This document shows, piece after piece, positions 8,378-16,062 of a DNA stretch of 64,000 nt; position 1 is the stretch's first letter; the number at the start of each line of letters is the position of its first letter. The notes under the pieces are model-generated. The model saw only the letters and a program-made list of their open reading frames with translations, was not told the origin of the DNA and searched no databases. The DNA is from an uncultured Candidatus Saccharibacteria bacterium (lineage in GTDB: Bacteria; Patescibacteriota; Saccharimonadia; Saccharimonadales; Saccharimonadaceae), in contig CALHWE010000013.1 in assembly GCA_938036785.1 (NCBI GenBank), positions 1 through 64,000 on the forward strand, written 5' to 3'. Position numbers and translations under genes: made by a program.

Positions 8378-8611
8378 TACATCCGTCGTCTTGATACGTC
8401 TTTAACCCGACTAACGCAGTGCCGGATGGCCGAGCTGTTCGACGTCGATGTGTGCACCATCAGCGAGCACCTCGGGAACGTCTTCTCTTCTGGTGAGCTG
8501 GAGCGTGAGGCAACTATCCGGAAATTCCGGATAGTTCGATCCGAGGGTTCACGCCAGGTGACACGCAGCATCGACCACGACCGGTTAGAGCAGCCCTCTC
8601 AAGCCGCCTAG
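8378..8611 (+). pseudogene. Remnant of a RhuM-family (Virulence_RhuM) gene
   Basis: About 77 codons read as the N-terminal part of the RhuM family. They contain LTQCRMAELFDVDVCTISEHL, then FSSGELE and IRKFRIVRSEGSRQVTR, which match the family pattern LTQ-x-MAELF ... H-x-x-NIF-x-x-GEL ... VxRD. The frame upstream is unrelated AT-rich sequence with no start or ribosome binding site, and the frame stops at 8611 long before the normal length of roughly 300 residues. GC content is clearly higher than in the flanking left side. RhuM genes occur in accessory islands, so this is probably the scar of a lost island. Confidence 0.7.
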
Positions 8612-8637
8612 CACAAGCGCCACGCACGACTAAATCA

Positions 8638-8671
8638 AATGAGACACCGGCTTCTATGCCAGTATCTCATT
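8638..8671 (-). terminator. Hairpin terminator of the arginine deiminase operon
   Basis: Two 14-base arms (8638-8651 and 8658-8671) pair around a six-base loop. The two mismatches become G-U pairs only in the minus-strand RNA, which points to a transcript in the arc direction. A moderately T-rich tail follows, about 20 bases after the arcC stop. Confidence 0.65.
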
Positions 8672-8691
8672 ATCTTGCTCCTTACGACGCT

Positions 8692-9633
8692 TTACGACAC
8701 AATAATCGTCCCTTGCTCACCGGCCACAGCGGCAGCGGCGTGCTCTAGGTTGGCAATAATGGCGCGCCGACCAGGCTTTGCCACGAAATTGAGCGCGGCC
8801 TGCACCTTCGGTAGCATACTACCCGACGCAAACTGCCCCTGCTCGGCATAAGCCTGCATCTCCTGGCTGGTCGTCCGGCCAATCGCACGAGCCTGCGGCG
8901 TACCATAGTCGACCATCGCGTTATCGACAGCCGTAAGAATTACCAAAGCTTCAGCATCAATCGCATCAGCCACCACCGCAGCGGTAAAGTCCTTGTCGAT
9001 CACCGCCTCGACGCCGGCCATACCGTGCGCTTCATTATCAACCACCGGAATGCCGCCACCGCCCGCTGTCACGACGGTCAAGCCAGCATCAAGCAGGGCA
9101 CGCACCGCGCCTTCTTCCACCACGCGCTGCGGTCGAGGTGATGGCACGACGCGGCGCCAGCCTCGCCCCGCATCCTCTTTGAAGACGAAATCACGCCCCG
9201 CCGCCGACTGTTGCGCCTCAGCCTCGGAGGCATAAAAGACCCCGATTGGCTTCGTAGGATTTGCAAACGCCGGGTCATCCGCATCAACCACCGTTTGCGT
9301 CACCATCGTCACCGCGTGGTTTGGCATACCACGGCGAGTAAACTCATTTGTCAGTGCCTGCTGTAGCCAGTAGCCGATCTCTCCCTGGCTCATCGCGCCG
9401 CACGTATCAAGCGGCATTGTCGGCACCTCAGGGGTATTAATCGCCTCCTCATGGAGCACAATATTCCCCACCTGCGGCCCATTCCCATGGACGATCACCA
9501 GCCGATGCCCAGCCGCAATCAGCGGCACCAGCTGAGCCGCCGTCTCGCTCGCTACTCGCTGCTGGGCAGCCGCACTTGCTTCACCTTGTCTTTGGAGGGC
9601 GTTACCGCCCAATGCAATCACAATTGTACTCAT
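8692..9633 (-). CDS. arcC: Carbamate kinase
   Basis: Carbamate kinase transfers phosphate from carbamoyl phosphate to ADP, the ATP-yielding last step of arginine deiminase fermentation. The 313-residue length is normal. The sequence shows the family start IVIALGGNALQRQGE, the VHGNGPQVGN loop, the TAGGGGIPVV segment and the GSMLPKVQAAL stretch near the C-terminus. Its ATG follows the stop of the DDAH-like gene by one base, so translation is coupled. It is the last gene of the arc operon. Confidence in function is high. Confidence 0.96.
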   Translation of the reverse strand: MSTIVIALGGNALQRQGEASAAAQQRVASETAAQLVPLIAAGHRLVIVHGNGPQVGNIVLHEEAINTPEVPTMPLDTCGAMSQGEIGYWLQQALTNEFTRRGMPNHAVTMVTQTVVDADDPAFANPTKPIGVFYASEAEAQQSAAGRDFVFKEDAGRGWRRVVPSPRPQRVVEEGAVRALLDAGLTVVTAGGGGIPVVDNEAHGMAGVEAVIDKDFTAAVVADAIDAEALVILTAVDNAMVDYGTPQARAIGRTTSQEMQAYAEQGQFASGSMLPKVQAALNFVAKPGRRAIIANLEHAAAAVAGEQGTIIVS

Positions 9634-9634
9634 C

Positions 9635-10408
9635 CTAAAACCTCAACGACATGCAGGTCAAACTGCCAGTTATTTTTTCAAATTCACTCGTATCGATTAG
9701 TTCTACGTGGTAGCCACAGTCGCGGATCTGCTGCTCAATCTTCGGAAAGCCCTGCGGCACAATCACTGTGCCATTAATCCACAAGCTATTCACCGCATAG
9801 TACTCATCGTCATCTACCACCAGCTTGTTAAATGCTGCAAAGGCTGGGTGGTGCTCATAGGCCTTGGCAACGATCAGGTTGTTGTTGTCTAAGTAAACCA
9901 CATCATCCTTCAGGTGCAGAATCCCTGTCACCTCAACCGTCTCGGCCGTCATGCCATAGCGCTCGAGAATAGCGGTAATCTGCTCGGCTGCTGCTTGGTT
10001 CGTACGGTGGCTCAGACCAATGTAGTAGTGGTCTCCCACCATCATAATATCGCCAGGGTCGACGGTGCCGGGTGCCTCGACCTGCTCGATAATATCATAA
10101 TGCTGGCTGAGCGCCTGGCGCAAATCGGGCAAGCTCGCCTCGCCACGCCGACTTACTGCCCCAGGCCGCGACAAAATCGCCACTCCATGCGGCGTACACA
10201 GAGCATTATCCTCAATAAAGACGCTATCCGGATACTCCTCATTGGGCTCCAAGACCGTCACCTCAAGACCGCACTGGCGGAGCAGCGCAACGTACTGATC
10301 GTACTGCTGTATTGCTCGCTCGTAGTCTGGCTTCCCCTTCTCCGGCGTCTGGCTAATGCCGTTGATCAAACTACGGCTTGGCCGGCGAGTAATCGCGTAA
10401 TGAAACAT
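9635..10408 (-). CDS. DDAH-like amidinohydrolase (dimethylargininase/arginine deiminase superfamily)
   Basis: This is a 257-residue member of the guanidino-group-modifying superfamily, closest in form to dimethylarginine dimethylaminohydrolase: short, single-domain, with the nucleophile at the extreme C-terminus. Visible active-site elements are PDSVFIEDNA (60-69), VDPGD (116-120), His165 in ILHLKD and Cys252 in GSLTCMS. Such enzymes hydrolyse methylated arginine to citrulline plus an amine. It sits between arcD and arcC. It could feed methylarginines into the pathway, or act on another guanidino compound. ATG 10408 was chosen because AGGAG lies just upstream; an in-frame start at 10459 would read through a hairpin. 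Confidence 0.85.
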   Translation of the reverse strand: MFHYAITRRPSRSLINGISQTPEKGKPDYERAIQQYDQYVALLRQCGLEVTVLEPNEEYPDSVFIEDNALCTPHGVAILSRPGAVSRRGEASLPDLRQALSQHYDIIEQVEAPGTVDPGDIMMVGDHYYIGLSHRTNQAAAEQITAILERYGMTAETVEVTGILHLKDDVVYLDNNNLIVAKAYEHHPAFAAFNKLVVDDDEYYAVNSLWINGTVIVPQGFPKIEQQIRDCGYHVELIDTSEFEKITGSLTCMSLRF

Positions 10409-10429
10409 CACACTCCTTTCTCTTATGCA

Positions 10430-10459
10430 ATGCGGTGCGCCTTTCTCGGCGCACCGCAT
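10430..10459 (-). other. Perfect 12-bp hairpin inside the arc operon
   Basis: The arms at 10430-10441 and 10448-10459 are perfectly complementary with a six-base loop. It lies between the arcD stop and the ribosome binding site of the DDAH-like gene. No T run follows in the direction of transcription, so a processing or mRNA-stabilising role, or a partial attenuator that lowers expression of the last two genes, is more likely than full termination. Confidence 0.6.
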
Positions 10460-10468
10460 GATTACTTG

Positions 10469-11944
10469 TTAGTTAAACAGCTTGGGCATTGTAATACCAA
10501 GTGTCTTATCCAGCCCACCAGTCAGCAGCTGGAATAGCGCATAGGCGAGCGCTACCAGTAGTGCTGCGACGAGCAGCCACTCAAGCGCCGTAAACGACTT
10601 TTTGCCTTGCTGCTTGCGCATCAGGCCATAGACCACAATACCCGGCACATACAAGAACACCGTCACCAGTAAGTTCTCTACTCCCGCGGCATAGACCAGC
10701 CAGACGCTATACACACTAGCCATCACACCAACAAAGATATTGGCCGCCCGACCCTTCGTCTCTGGCTTCTCGAGAGCCGAGTACTTCAGCTGATAGAAGG
10801 CCGTCAAGGCATAAGGCACAAGAATTGCCGATGTCGCAATCGCAATACCAATGTTATACACCGAGCCACTTGTCAGCGGTATCGTCAGGATAAAGAACTG
10901 CACCAAAGCGTTGGTCACCAGCAGCGAGTTCTTTGGCACGCCAACCTTGTTCTCTTTGGCAAAAAACGTCGGAAAAGTGCCAACCTTTGCCGCTTGGTAG
11001 GGTAGCTCAGCTGCAAACATCGTCCAGGCCAGCCAGCCACCAAGCACCGCAATGATCAAGCCACTATTGACCAGCCAGGCACCCCACGGCCCAACCACCT
11101 TCTCGAGCAAGAGTGCCATCGCTGGGTCTTTGAGACCAGCCAGTTCCGGCTGCGTTGCCACGCCAAAGGCGAGGACGGTCATCAAGACATAGAGCGCAAG
11201 CACGGCGGCAAAACCAATGAAGGTCGCCTTGACGACATCACTGCGCTGCTTAGCCCGGCCCGAGAACACAACTGCACCCTCGATACCAATAAACACCCAG
11301 ACGGTAACGATCATCATGCTCTGCACCTGGCTGAGCACCGACCCAAGACTGAAATTACTGCCAGCCAGGCCCCAGAGATCTTTCGAGAAGATACCAAGCT
11401 TAAAGGCAGCAATAATCGCCACAAGGAAGACCATCAGCGGGACAATCTTGGCAATCGTGATGAGCAAGTTCACTACACTCGCCGTGCGCACACCTCTGAG
11501 AATCAGGCAGTGCACGCCCCAGAGCAAAATCGACATACCAATCGCCGAGGCCCAGTTTTGGCCGTCAGCAAACAGCTGCGGGAAGAAATAGCCAAGTGCC
11601 GAAAAGGCCGTTACCGCATAGGCGATATTGCCAATCCAGGCCGAGATCCAATACCCCCAGGCCGAGTTGAACCCAACATATTTGCCAAACCCTGCCTCGG
11701 CATAGCTATAGATACCAGCATCAAGGTCAGGGCGCTTCTCGGCAAGGTTACGAAAACTCAGGACGAGGAAGACCATCCCCACCCCAGTGACAAGCCAAGC
11801 AATGATGGTCGCCAGTGGCCCAGCCGACTCTGCGGTATTACGGACAAGATTGAAGATACCAGCCCCAATCATGCTGCCAATAACAAGCCCGGTGAGCGAT
11901 CGCCACCCCAGCTTGCTCTCTTGTTGTGTTTGTTGTGTTGTCAT
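10469..11944 (-). CDS. arcD: Arginine/ornithine antiporter
   Basis: This 491-residue transporter of the APC superfamily exchanges external arginine for the ornithine made by the pathway. It opens with the characteristic first helix LVIGSMIGAGIFNL, in which the GxGIF substrate-binding loop is intact. About 12 to 13 hydrophobic segments follow, with AEKRPDLDAGIYSYAEAGFGKYVGF after the second helix as in other ArcD/ArcE proteins. The start ATG 11944 follows a GGGGG Shine-Dalgarno that lies in the loop of a small hairpin (11948-11966). The arc context makes the function nearly certain. Confidence 0.93.
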   Translation of the reverse strand: MTTQQTQQESKLGWRSLTGLVIGSMIGAGIFNLVRNTAESAGPLATIIAWLVTGVGMVFLVLSFRNLAEKRPDLDAGIYSYAEAGFGKYVGFNSAWGYWISAWIGNIAYAVTAFSALGYFFPQLFADGQNWASAIGMSILLWGVHCLILRGVRTASVVNLLITIAKIVPLMVFLVAIIAAFKLGIFSKDLWGLAGSNFSLGSVLSQVQSMMIVTVWVFIGIEGAVVFSGRAKQRSDVVKATFIGFAAVLALYVLMTVLAFGVATQPELAGLKDPAMALLLEKVVGPWGAWLVNSGLIIAVLGGWLAWTMFAAELPYQAAKVGTFPTFFAKENKVGVPKNSLLVTNALVQFFILTIPLTSGSVYNIGIAIATSAILVPYALTAFYQLKYSALEKPETKGRAANIFVGVMASVYSVWLVYAAGVENLLVTVFLYVPGIVVYGLMRKQQGKKSFTALEWLLVAALLVALAYALFQLLTGGLDKTLGITMPKLFN

Positions 11945-11974
11945 ACGTGAGGCCCCCTATGCCTCAGTTACTTG

Positions 11975-12970
11975 TTATAACGTCAGTGCCATCACTGCCT
12001 TAATCGTGTGCATGCGGTTCTCCGCTTCATCGAAGACCACACTGTGCTCGCTCCGGAACACCTCGTCCGTCACCTCCATACTCTCAAGGCCGTAGTCTTG
12101 GTAGATCTTCAGCCCCGTCTCGGTGTTGAGATCGTGGAAGGCTGGCAAGCAGTGCAAGAACTTAACATGTGGATTGTGCGTCTCGTCAAGCATCGCGCGA
12201 TTTACCTGGTAGGGTTTGAGTAAAGCAATCCGCTCAGCGAACTGCGCCTCCTCACCCATCGACACCCACACGTCGGTGTAGATTGCGTCTGCTCCCTCAA
12301 GGGCCGCGGCGCGATCATCCGTCACGGTAATCTGCGCGCCAGTCTCGGCGGCAATCGCCCGGGCGAGATCAACCAGCTCACTGCTCGGGTGCAGCTCAGC
12401 TGGCGCTAAGATGCGGAAGTCAACACCCATCTTGGCCGAGCCAATCATCAGGCTATTGGCCATATTGTTGCGCCCATCACCGACAAAAACCAGCTTCGTG
12501 CCAGCCAGCGGCCCAATGTGCTCCTCAAGCGTCATAAAGTCGGCCAGAATCTGCGTCGGGTGGAATTGATCGGTCAGGCCATTCCACACTGGTACGCCAG
12601 CGTGTTTGGCCAAGTCTTCCACCGTCGAGTGCTTAAAGCCGCGGAATTCAATCCCATCAAACATTCGACCCAGCACCTTTGCGGTGTCCTCAACCGACTC
12701 CTTTTTGCCAAGCTGGATATCATCCTTGCCGAGAAACTCCGGCGCAACGCCCAGGTCATTGGCCGCGACCGTAAAGGCACAGCGGGTACGGGTCGAATTC
12801 TTCTCAAACAAGAGGGCGACTTGCTTGCCCTCGTGCAGGCGATGCGGCACACCCTCGCGCTTGAGCTTCTTAAGCTCGTGCGCCACGTCGAGCATCTGCC
12901 GGATCTCCTCTGATGAAAAGTCCTTCAGGGCGAGGAATGAGCGGTTTTTTAGATTGGTTGGTAGGTTCAT
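11975..12970 (-). CDS. arcB: Ornithine carbamoyltransferase, catabolic
   Basis: This 331-residue enzyme converts citrulline and phosphate to ornithine and carbamoyl phosphate when used in the arginine deiminase pathway. The carbamoyl-phosphate loop STRTR is at about residues 59-63, the substrate motif HPTQ lies near 140, FVGDGRNNMANS near 165, and the C-terminal HCLPAFHD near 275. The length and the extended HCLPA motif fit the catabolic arcB type. The ATG follows the arcA stop directly (TAAATG), with an AGAGGA site inside the end of arcA, so the two proteins should be made in step. Confidence 0.96.
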   Translation of the reverse strand: MNLPTNLKNRSFLALKDFSSEEIRQMLDVAHELKKLKREGVPHRLHEGKQVALLFEKNSTRTRCAFTVAANDLGVAPEFLGKDDIQLGKKESVEDTAKVLGRMFDGIEFRGFKHSTVEDLAKHAGVPVWNGLTDQFHPTQILADFMTLEEHIGPLAGTKLVFVGDGRNNMANSLMIGSAKMGVDFRILAPAELHPSSELVDLARAIAAETGAQITVTDDRAAALEGADAIYTDVWVSMGEEAQFAERIALLKPYQVNRAMLDETHNPHVKFLHCLPAFHDLNTETGLKIYQDYGLESMEVTDEVFRSEHSVVFDEAENRMHTIKAVMALTL

Positions 12971-14206
12971 TTACACATCCTCTCGTATTAATGGCATACT
13001 CATGCAGCGTGGCCCGCCACGGCCCCGGCCAAGCTCCGAGCCAGTAATCTCCAGCACTTCGACGCCTGCCTCACGCAGTTTTTGGTTGGTGACGTAGTTG
13101 CGGTCGTAGGTGACCACCACCCCAGGAGCAATCGCCAAGGTATTGCTACCGTCATTCCACTGCTCGCGTGCTGCAGCGATATCGTCACCGCCACCGCATT
13201 CGATCAAGGTAATCGACGGTACGCCAAGGGCTTGGCTGAGCACCTGCTCAAGATTATGTTCTTTGGTAATAGTTGGGTAGGCCTGCCCGTCTGCCTTATG
13301 CAAGACGAAGATATTCATCCGCCCCTCAAAGCCTCGAATCTCGGGATGGATAGTAAATTTGTCATGGTCAATCATCGTAAAGACGGTATCAAGGTGCATA
13401 AAGGCGTGACTCTTGGGGATTTCAAGGGCAATCACCGTATCAAAATTCGACTCGGCAAAGAGCTTTGTCGCCATCAGCTCAATCGCCTCTGGTGAGGTGC
13501 GCTCACTAATACCGATCGCCATCGTGTGATTATTAAGCACCAGCTCATCACCGCCCTCAATCGAGAATGGTTGACTGCGATCATACCAAACCGGTACGTT
13601 CTTGCCAGCAAAGCGTGGATGGAAATCGATAATATAGCGCATAAAGAGCGACTCACGCCGCCGAGCTGGCCAGTGCATCTTGTTGATCGTCAAACCTTGG
13701 CCAATCGCTGCTGCTGGGTCGCGCGTAAAGTAGAGGTTTGGCATTGGGTCAAGATAAAACGGGTATTGCTCATGGGCCACCATCGTGTGGAGTTGTTGCT
13801 GCTCGGGTGGCAGGCTAATCTCGTCTTTACGCACCCCCGCCATCAGCTTGCGCACCATCTGGCGTGGCTCCATACCAAGCAAATACTCAGCCAGTGTCCG
13901 CGATGCCCGCTGGTTGTCTTGTTTTGACGCCACCAGCATCTCAACAACAAATTGCCGCCGCACCGCTTCGTCAGCGAGTGCCTCGGCGGCAAGTTCATCT
14001 AAGTACAACACTTCGACCCCACGCGAGCGGAGCAGCTCTGCAAAGCGATCATGCTCCTGCTGCGCAACCTTGAGATACGGAATATCGTCAAACAATAGGC
14101 GCTGCAAATGTTCTGGCGTGAGATGCTCGAGCTCCTCACCCGGCCGATGCAAGAGCACTGTCTTCAACCGGCCAATCTCTGATGTAATATGAATTGGATC
14201 GTCCAC
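12971..14206 (-). CDS. arcA: Arginine deiminase
   Basis: This 411-residue enzyme hydrolyses arginine to citrulline and ammonia, the first step of the pathway. Motifs include FTRDPAA near residue 160, SIEGGDEL near 215, HLDTVFTM near 272 and the C-terminal GRGGPRCMSMPL with the nucleophilic Cys near residue 400. The start is GTG 14206, five bases after a GGGGG site. It is the first gene of the five-gene operon. Ammonia release and ATP from carbamoyl phosphate would both help an acid-exposed, energy-limited epibiont. The system is reported in the cultured oral TM7 isolate TM7x; the benefit here is inferred. Confidence 0.97.
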   Translation of the reverse strand: MDDPIHITSEIGRLKTVLLHRPGEELEHLTPEHLQRLLFDDIPYLKVAQQEHDRFAELLRSRGVEVLYLDELAAEALADEAVRRQFVVEMLVASKQDNQRASRTLAEYLLGMEPRQMVRKLMAGVRKDEISLPPEQQQLHTMVAHEQYPFYLDPMPNLYFTRDPAAAIGQGLTINKMHWPARRRESLFMRYIIDFHPRFAGKNVPVWYDRSQPFSIEGGDELVLNNHTMAIGISERTSPEAIELMATKLFAESNFDTVIALEIPKSHAFMHLDTVFTMIDHDKFTIHPEIRGFEGRMNIFVLHKADGQAYPTITKEHNLEQVLSQALGVPSITLIECGGGDDIAAAREQWNDGSNTLAIAPGVVVTYDRNYVTNQKLREAGVEVLEITGSELGRGRGGPRCMSMPLIREDV

Positions 14207-14241
14207 CTTTTCCCCCTGTGTGGCTTATAGTTGATGCTTTC

Positions 14242-14269
14242 ATTGTAGCATGTTCTGAGGTAAGTGCAA
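14242..14269 (-). promoter_or_regulatory. Promoter of the arc operon
   Basis: On the minus strand TTGCAC (14264-14269) and TACAAT (14242-14247) are separated by 16 bases and lie about 35 bases before the arcA start. I see no clear ARG-box or other operator beside it. Confidence 0.6.
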
Positions 14270-14511
14270 TGGATAACAGGTGTCACGAATGTGAAACACA
14301 CGGTGGAATATGCAATGTCCAATCGGCCAAAGTCCGCGCGCTATTCAGCGCGCATTTAGGTTGCGATTCATCAACCTGAGTATATTATTTGTGACCCTGG
14401 AGTCAAAGAAGACTATTGACATCAGTGCATCATTCCATTACGGTTTAGACACGGGGTGACGTCACCGTGGTTCTGCGGAGACGACACCCCTATCTTGATA
14501 GCATCATCACT
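14270..14511. other. Intergenic region upstream of the arc promoter
   Basis: The stretch holds short inverted segments such as GTGACGTCAC (14457-14466) but no gene, tRNA or recognised RNA. It separates the arc promoter from the end of the methyltransferase gene. Confidence 0.4.
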
Positions 14512-15159
14512 CTACCAACTGCATACCAGCCGTTGGTTATTTTTTGCGGTCATAACCGCCAAGCTCGCCTCCACCCGGCAGCGAAATTCAGGGTGCGCCT
14601 GCAGCCACGCATCGGCCGCCCGGGCTGTACCAGGCAGCGCTTCATTGGCATAATCATCCACCACCAGCACTGCATCAGGAGTTAGCTTCGGCGTCACGAG
14701 CCGAAGTGAGTCCATAATCGACTGGTAGTAGTCGCCATCGAGAAAGGCAAACATAATATCCTCCGGCACATCGTGCGGCATAAGCTCAGCAAACCAGCCC
14801 TTATGCACCACTGGTGGGCGCAGCCCGGCCTTCTTGAACTGCTGGAGGAACCCCTTGCGCGTTGCAGCAAGCTCCCCTGCCACAAACTGCTCACCAGCTG
14901 CGCTCGCATCCTGCGCCGTCTTCTCTGGCAAGCCGGCAAACGAATCATAGACGTGAAAGACTCCCGCGTGCTGATACGCATCAAGCAAGCGCCGGATAAA
15001 CAAGCTCGTCGTCCCCACATAACAGCCAAACTCAACAACCGACCCCTGGCAGCCAGCTCTCAGAAGCCGCTCGAGCTCGCGCAGCAAAACCCGCAGCTCA
15101 CGCTCGTCTACTTGGTCGGAGATGATTGGGTAAGTGCGGAGAAGTTGGTCGGTGATCAT
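14512..15159 (-). CDS. TylF/MycF-type SAM-dependent methyltransferase
   Basis: This 215-residue class I methyltransferase resembles the TylF (macrocin O-methyltransferase) family. The SAM-binding motif VVEFGCYVGTTSLFI is near residues 41-55, the VYDSFAGLPEKT segment that typifies TylF proteins follows, then AFLDGDYYQS and VLVVDDYAN with metal-binding acidic residues. Relatives methylate sugar hydroxyls in antibiotics or surface glycans. With no biosynthetic cluster nearby, a glycan or small-molecule target is a guess. The gene is isolated; a TATAGT box ends nine bases before the ATG, so the untranslated leader would be only a few bases. Confidence 0.75.
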   Translation of the reverse strand: MITDQLLRTYPIISDQVDERELRVLLRELERLLRAGCQGSVVEFGCYVGTTSLFIRRLLDAYQHAGVFHVYDSFAGLPEKTAQDASAAGEQFVAGELAATRKGFLQQFKKAGLRPPVVHKGWFAELMPHDVPEDIMFAFLDGDYYQSIMDSLRLVTPKLTPDAVLVVDDYANEALPGTARAADAWLQAHPEFRCRVEASLAVMTAKNNQRLVCSW

Positions 15160-15290
15160 TATTGGCCCACTATAGCAAATAATTGCCTATGATGCTATTG
15201 CCTGGCTTATTTTTGGTGCTTTCTCCCGTGCACATCCCATTTGTATGCCATTTGATCGAAATTATTCTGGCGAGCATGACCAGTATACGG

Positions 15291-15296
15291 TATACT
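15291..15296 (+). promoter_or_regulatory. -10 box for a leaderless transcript
   Basis: TATACT is followed by six bases and the ATG at 15303. No Shine-Dalgarno sequence lies upstream of that start. The box also forms half of a GTATAC/GTATAC repeat. Confidence 0.6.
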
Positions 15297-15302
15297 ATAG
15301 AC

Positions 15303-15764
15303 ATGAAAGTCACCAGCCCCGCCTTCAAAAACAACGCCAAAATACCAAAGATCTATTCGCGCTTTGGCGGCAACCAGCGACCACCTCTCGCCATCAGCGA
15401 CGTCCCTGATGGCACCCAGAGCCTCGCCGTGGTGTGCTATAGCCCCGACGCACCCTTCATTGGCGGCTTCTACCACTGGATTGTTTGGAACCTCCCGCCT
15501 ACTACCACAGAAATCGGCAGCGACTACCTCCCTCACGGCGCCATCGAAGGCACCACCACCTGGGGTAAGCCAGGCTGGGGTGGCCCACACCCTACCTTTG
15601 GCACACACCGCTACCAATTCTTTGTCTATGCACTCAATACCGTGCTCGACCTCCCTGCCAAAACACGCCCTAAGAAATTCTCCAAAGCAATCGCCCCACA
15701 CATCATCGAGCGCACCATGCTGACAGGGAAATTTGGCGCGTTGGATATATTTGATTTGCGGTAA
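15303..15764 (+). CDS. YbhB/YbcL-type PEBP (Raf kinase inhibitor-like) protein
   Basis: This is a 153-residue bacterial phosphatidylethanolamine-binding-protein homologue. Family landmarks are SPAF at residues 4-7, PPLAISDVPDGTQSLAVVCYSPDAP, the FYHWIVWNLPP strand and GPHPTFGTHRYQFFVYAL, which matches the GPxPPxGxHrY ligand-pocket motif. The biochemical role of bacterial members is poorly defined. Extending the frame upstream to 15183 adds only a hydrophobic, unrelated leader, and the -10 box six bases before ATG 15303 supports the shorter protein. Confidence 0.88.
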   Translation: MKVTSPAFKNNAKIPKIYSRFGGNQRPPLAISDVPDGTQSLAVVCYSPDAPFIGGFYHWIVWNLPPTTTEIGSDYLPHGAIEGTTTWGKPGWGGPHPTFGTHRYQFFVYALNTVLDLPAKTRPKKFSKAIAPHIIERTMLTGKFGALDIFDLR

Positions 15765-15769
15765 TAACT

Positions 15770-16051
15770 ATGTCTCTGTCTGATAGTATCGCGCTATTCT
15801 CTATGATTATATCAATCATCTCTGCTGTGATTGCAGTGATATCGTGGCACAAAAGTCGCGTCATCTACGAGATCGAGGAATTAGTTATCCGAAAAATTAA
15901 CGGCACACGCGATGACATGGATGGTCGAGGCCTGCCAGAGCTTAATCAGAAATTAAACACCGGTCATTATACAATTCTTGGAGTCTTCGAAAGAACTGAT
16001 GGCGATTGGGCTGTCCTGCTTGCCCGCATCAAGCGACCCAAACGCAGTTAG
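15770..16051 (+). CDS. Small membrane-anchored protein of unknown function
   Basis: A 93-residue protein with one N-terminal membrane helix at residues 5-25 (DSIALFSMIISIISAVIAVIS), then a charged region with EIEELVIRKINGTRDDM and a final stretch ending RIKRPKRS. It begins six bases after the PEBP gene and may be co-transcribed with it. I do not recognise a family. It converges on the ABC exporter gene with only 11 bases between stop codons and no visible terminator. Confidence 0.55.
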   Translation: MSLSDSIALFSMIISIISAVIAVISWHKSRVIYEIEELVIRKINGTRDDMDGRGLPELNQKLNTGHYTILGVFERTDGDWAVLLARIKRPKRS

Positions 16052-16062
16052 CTCTAGACAGC

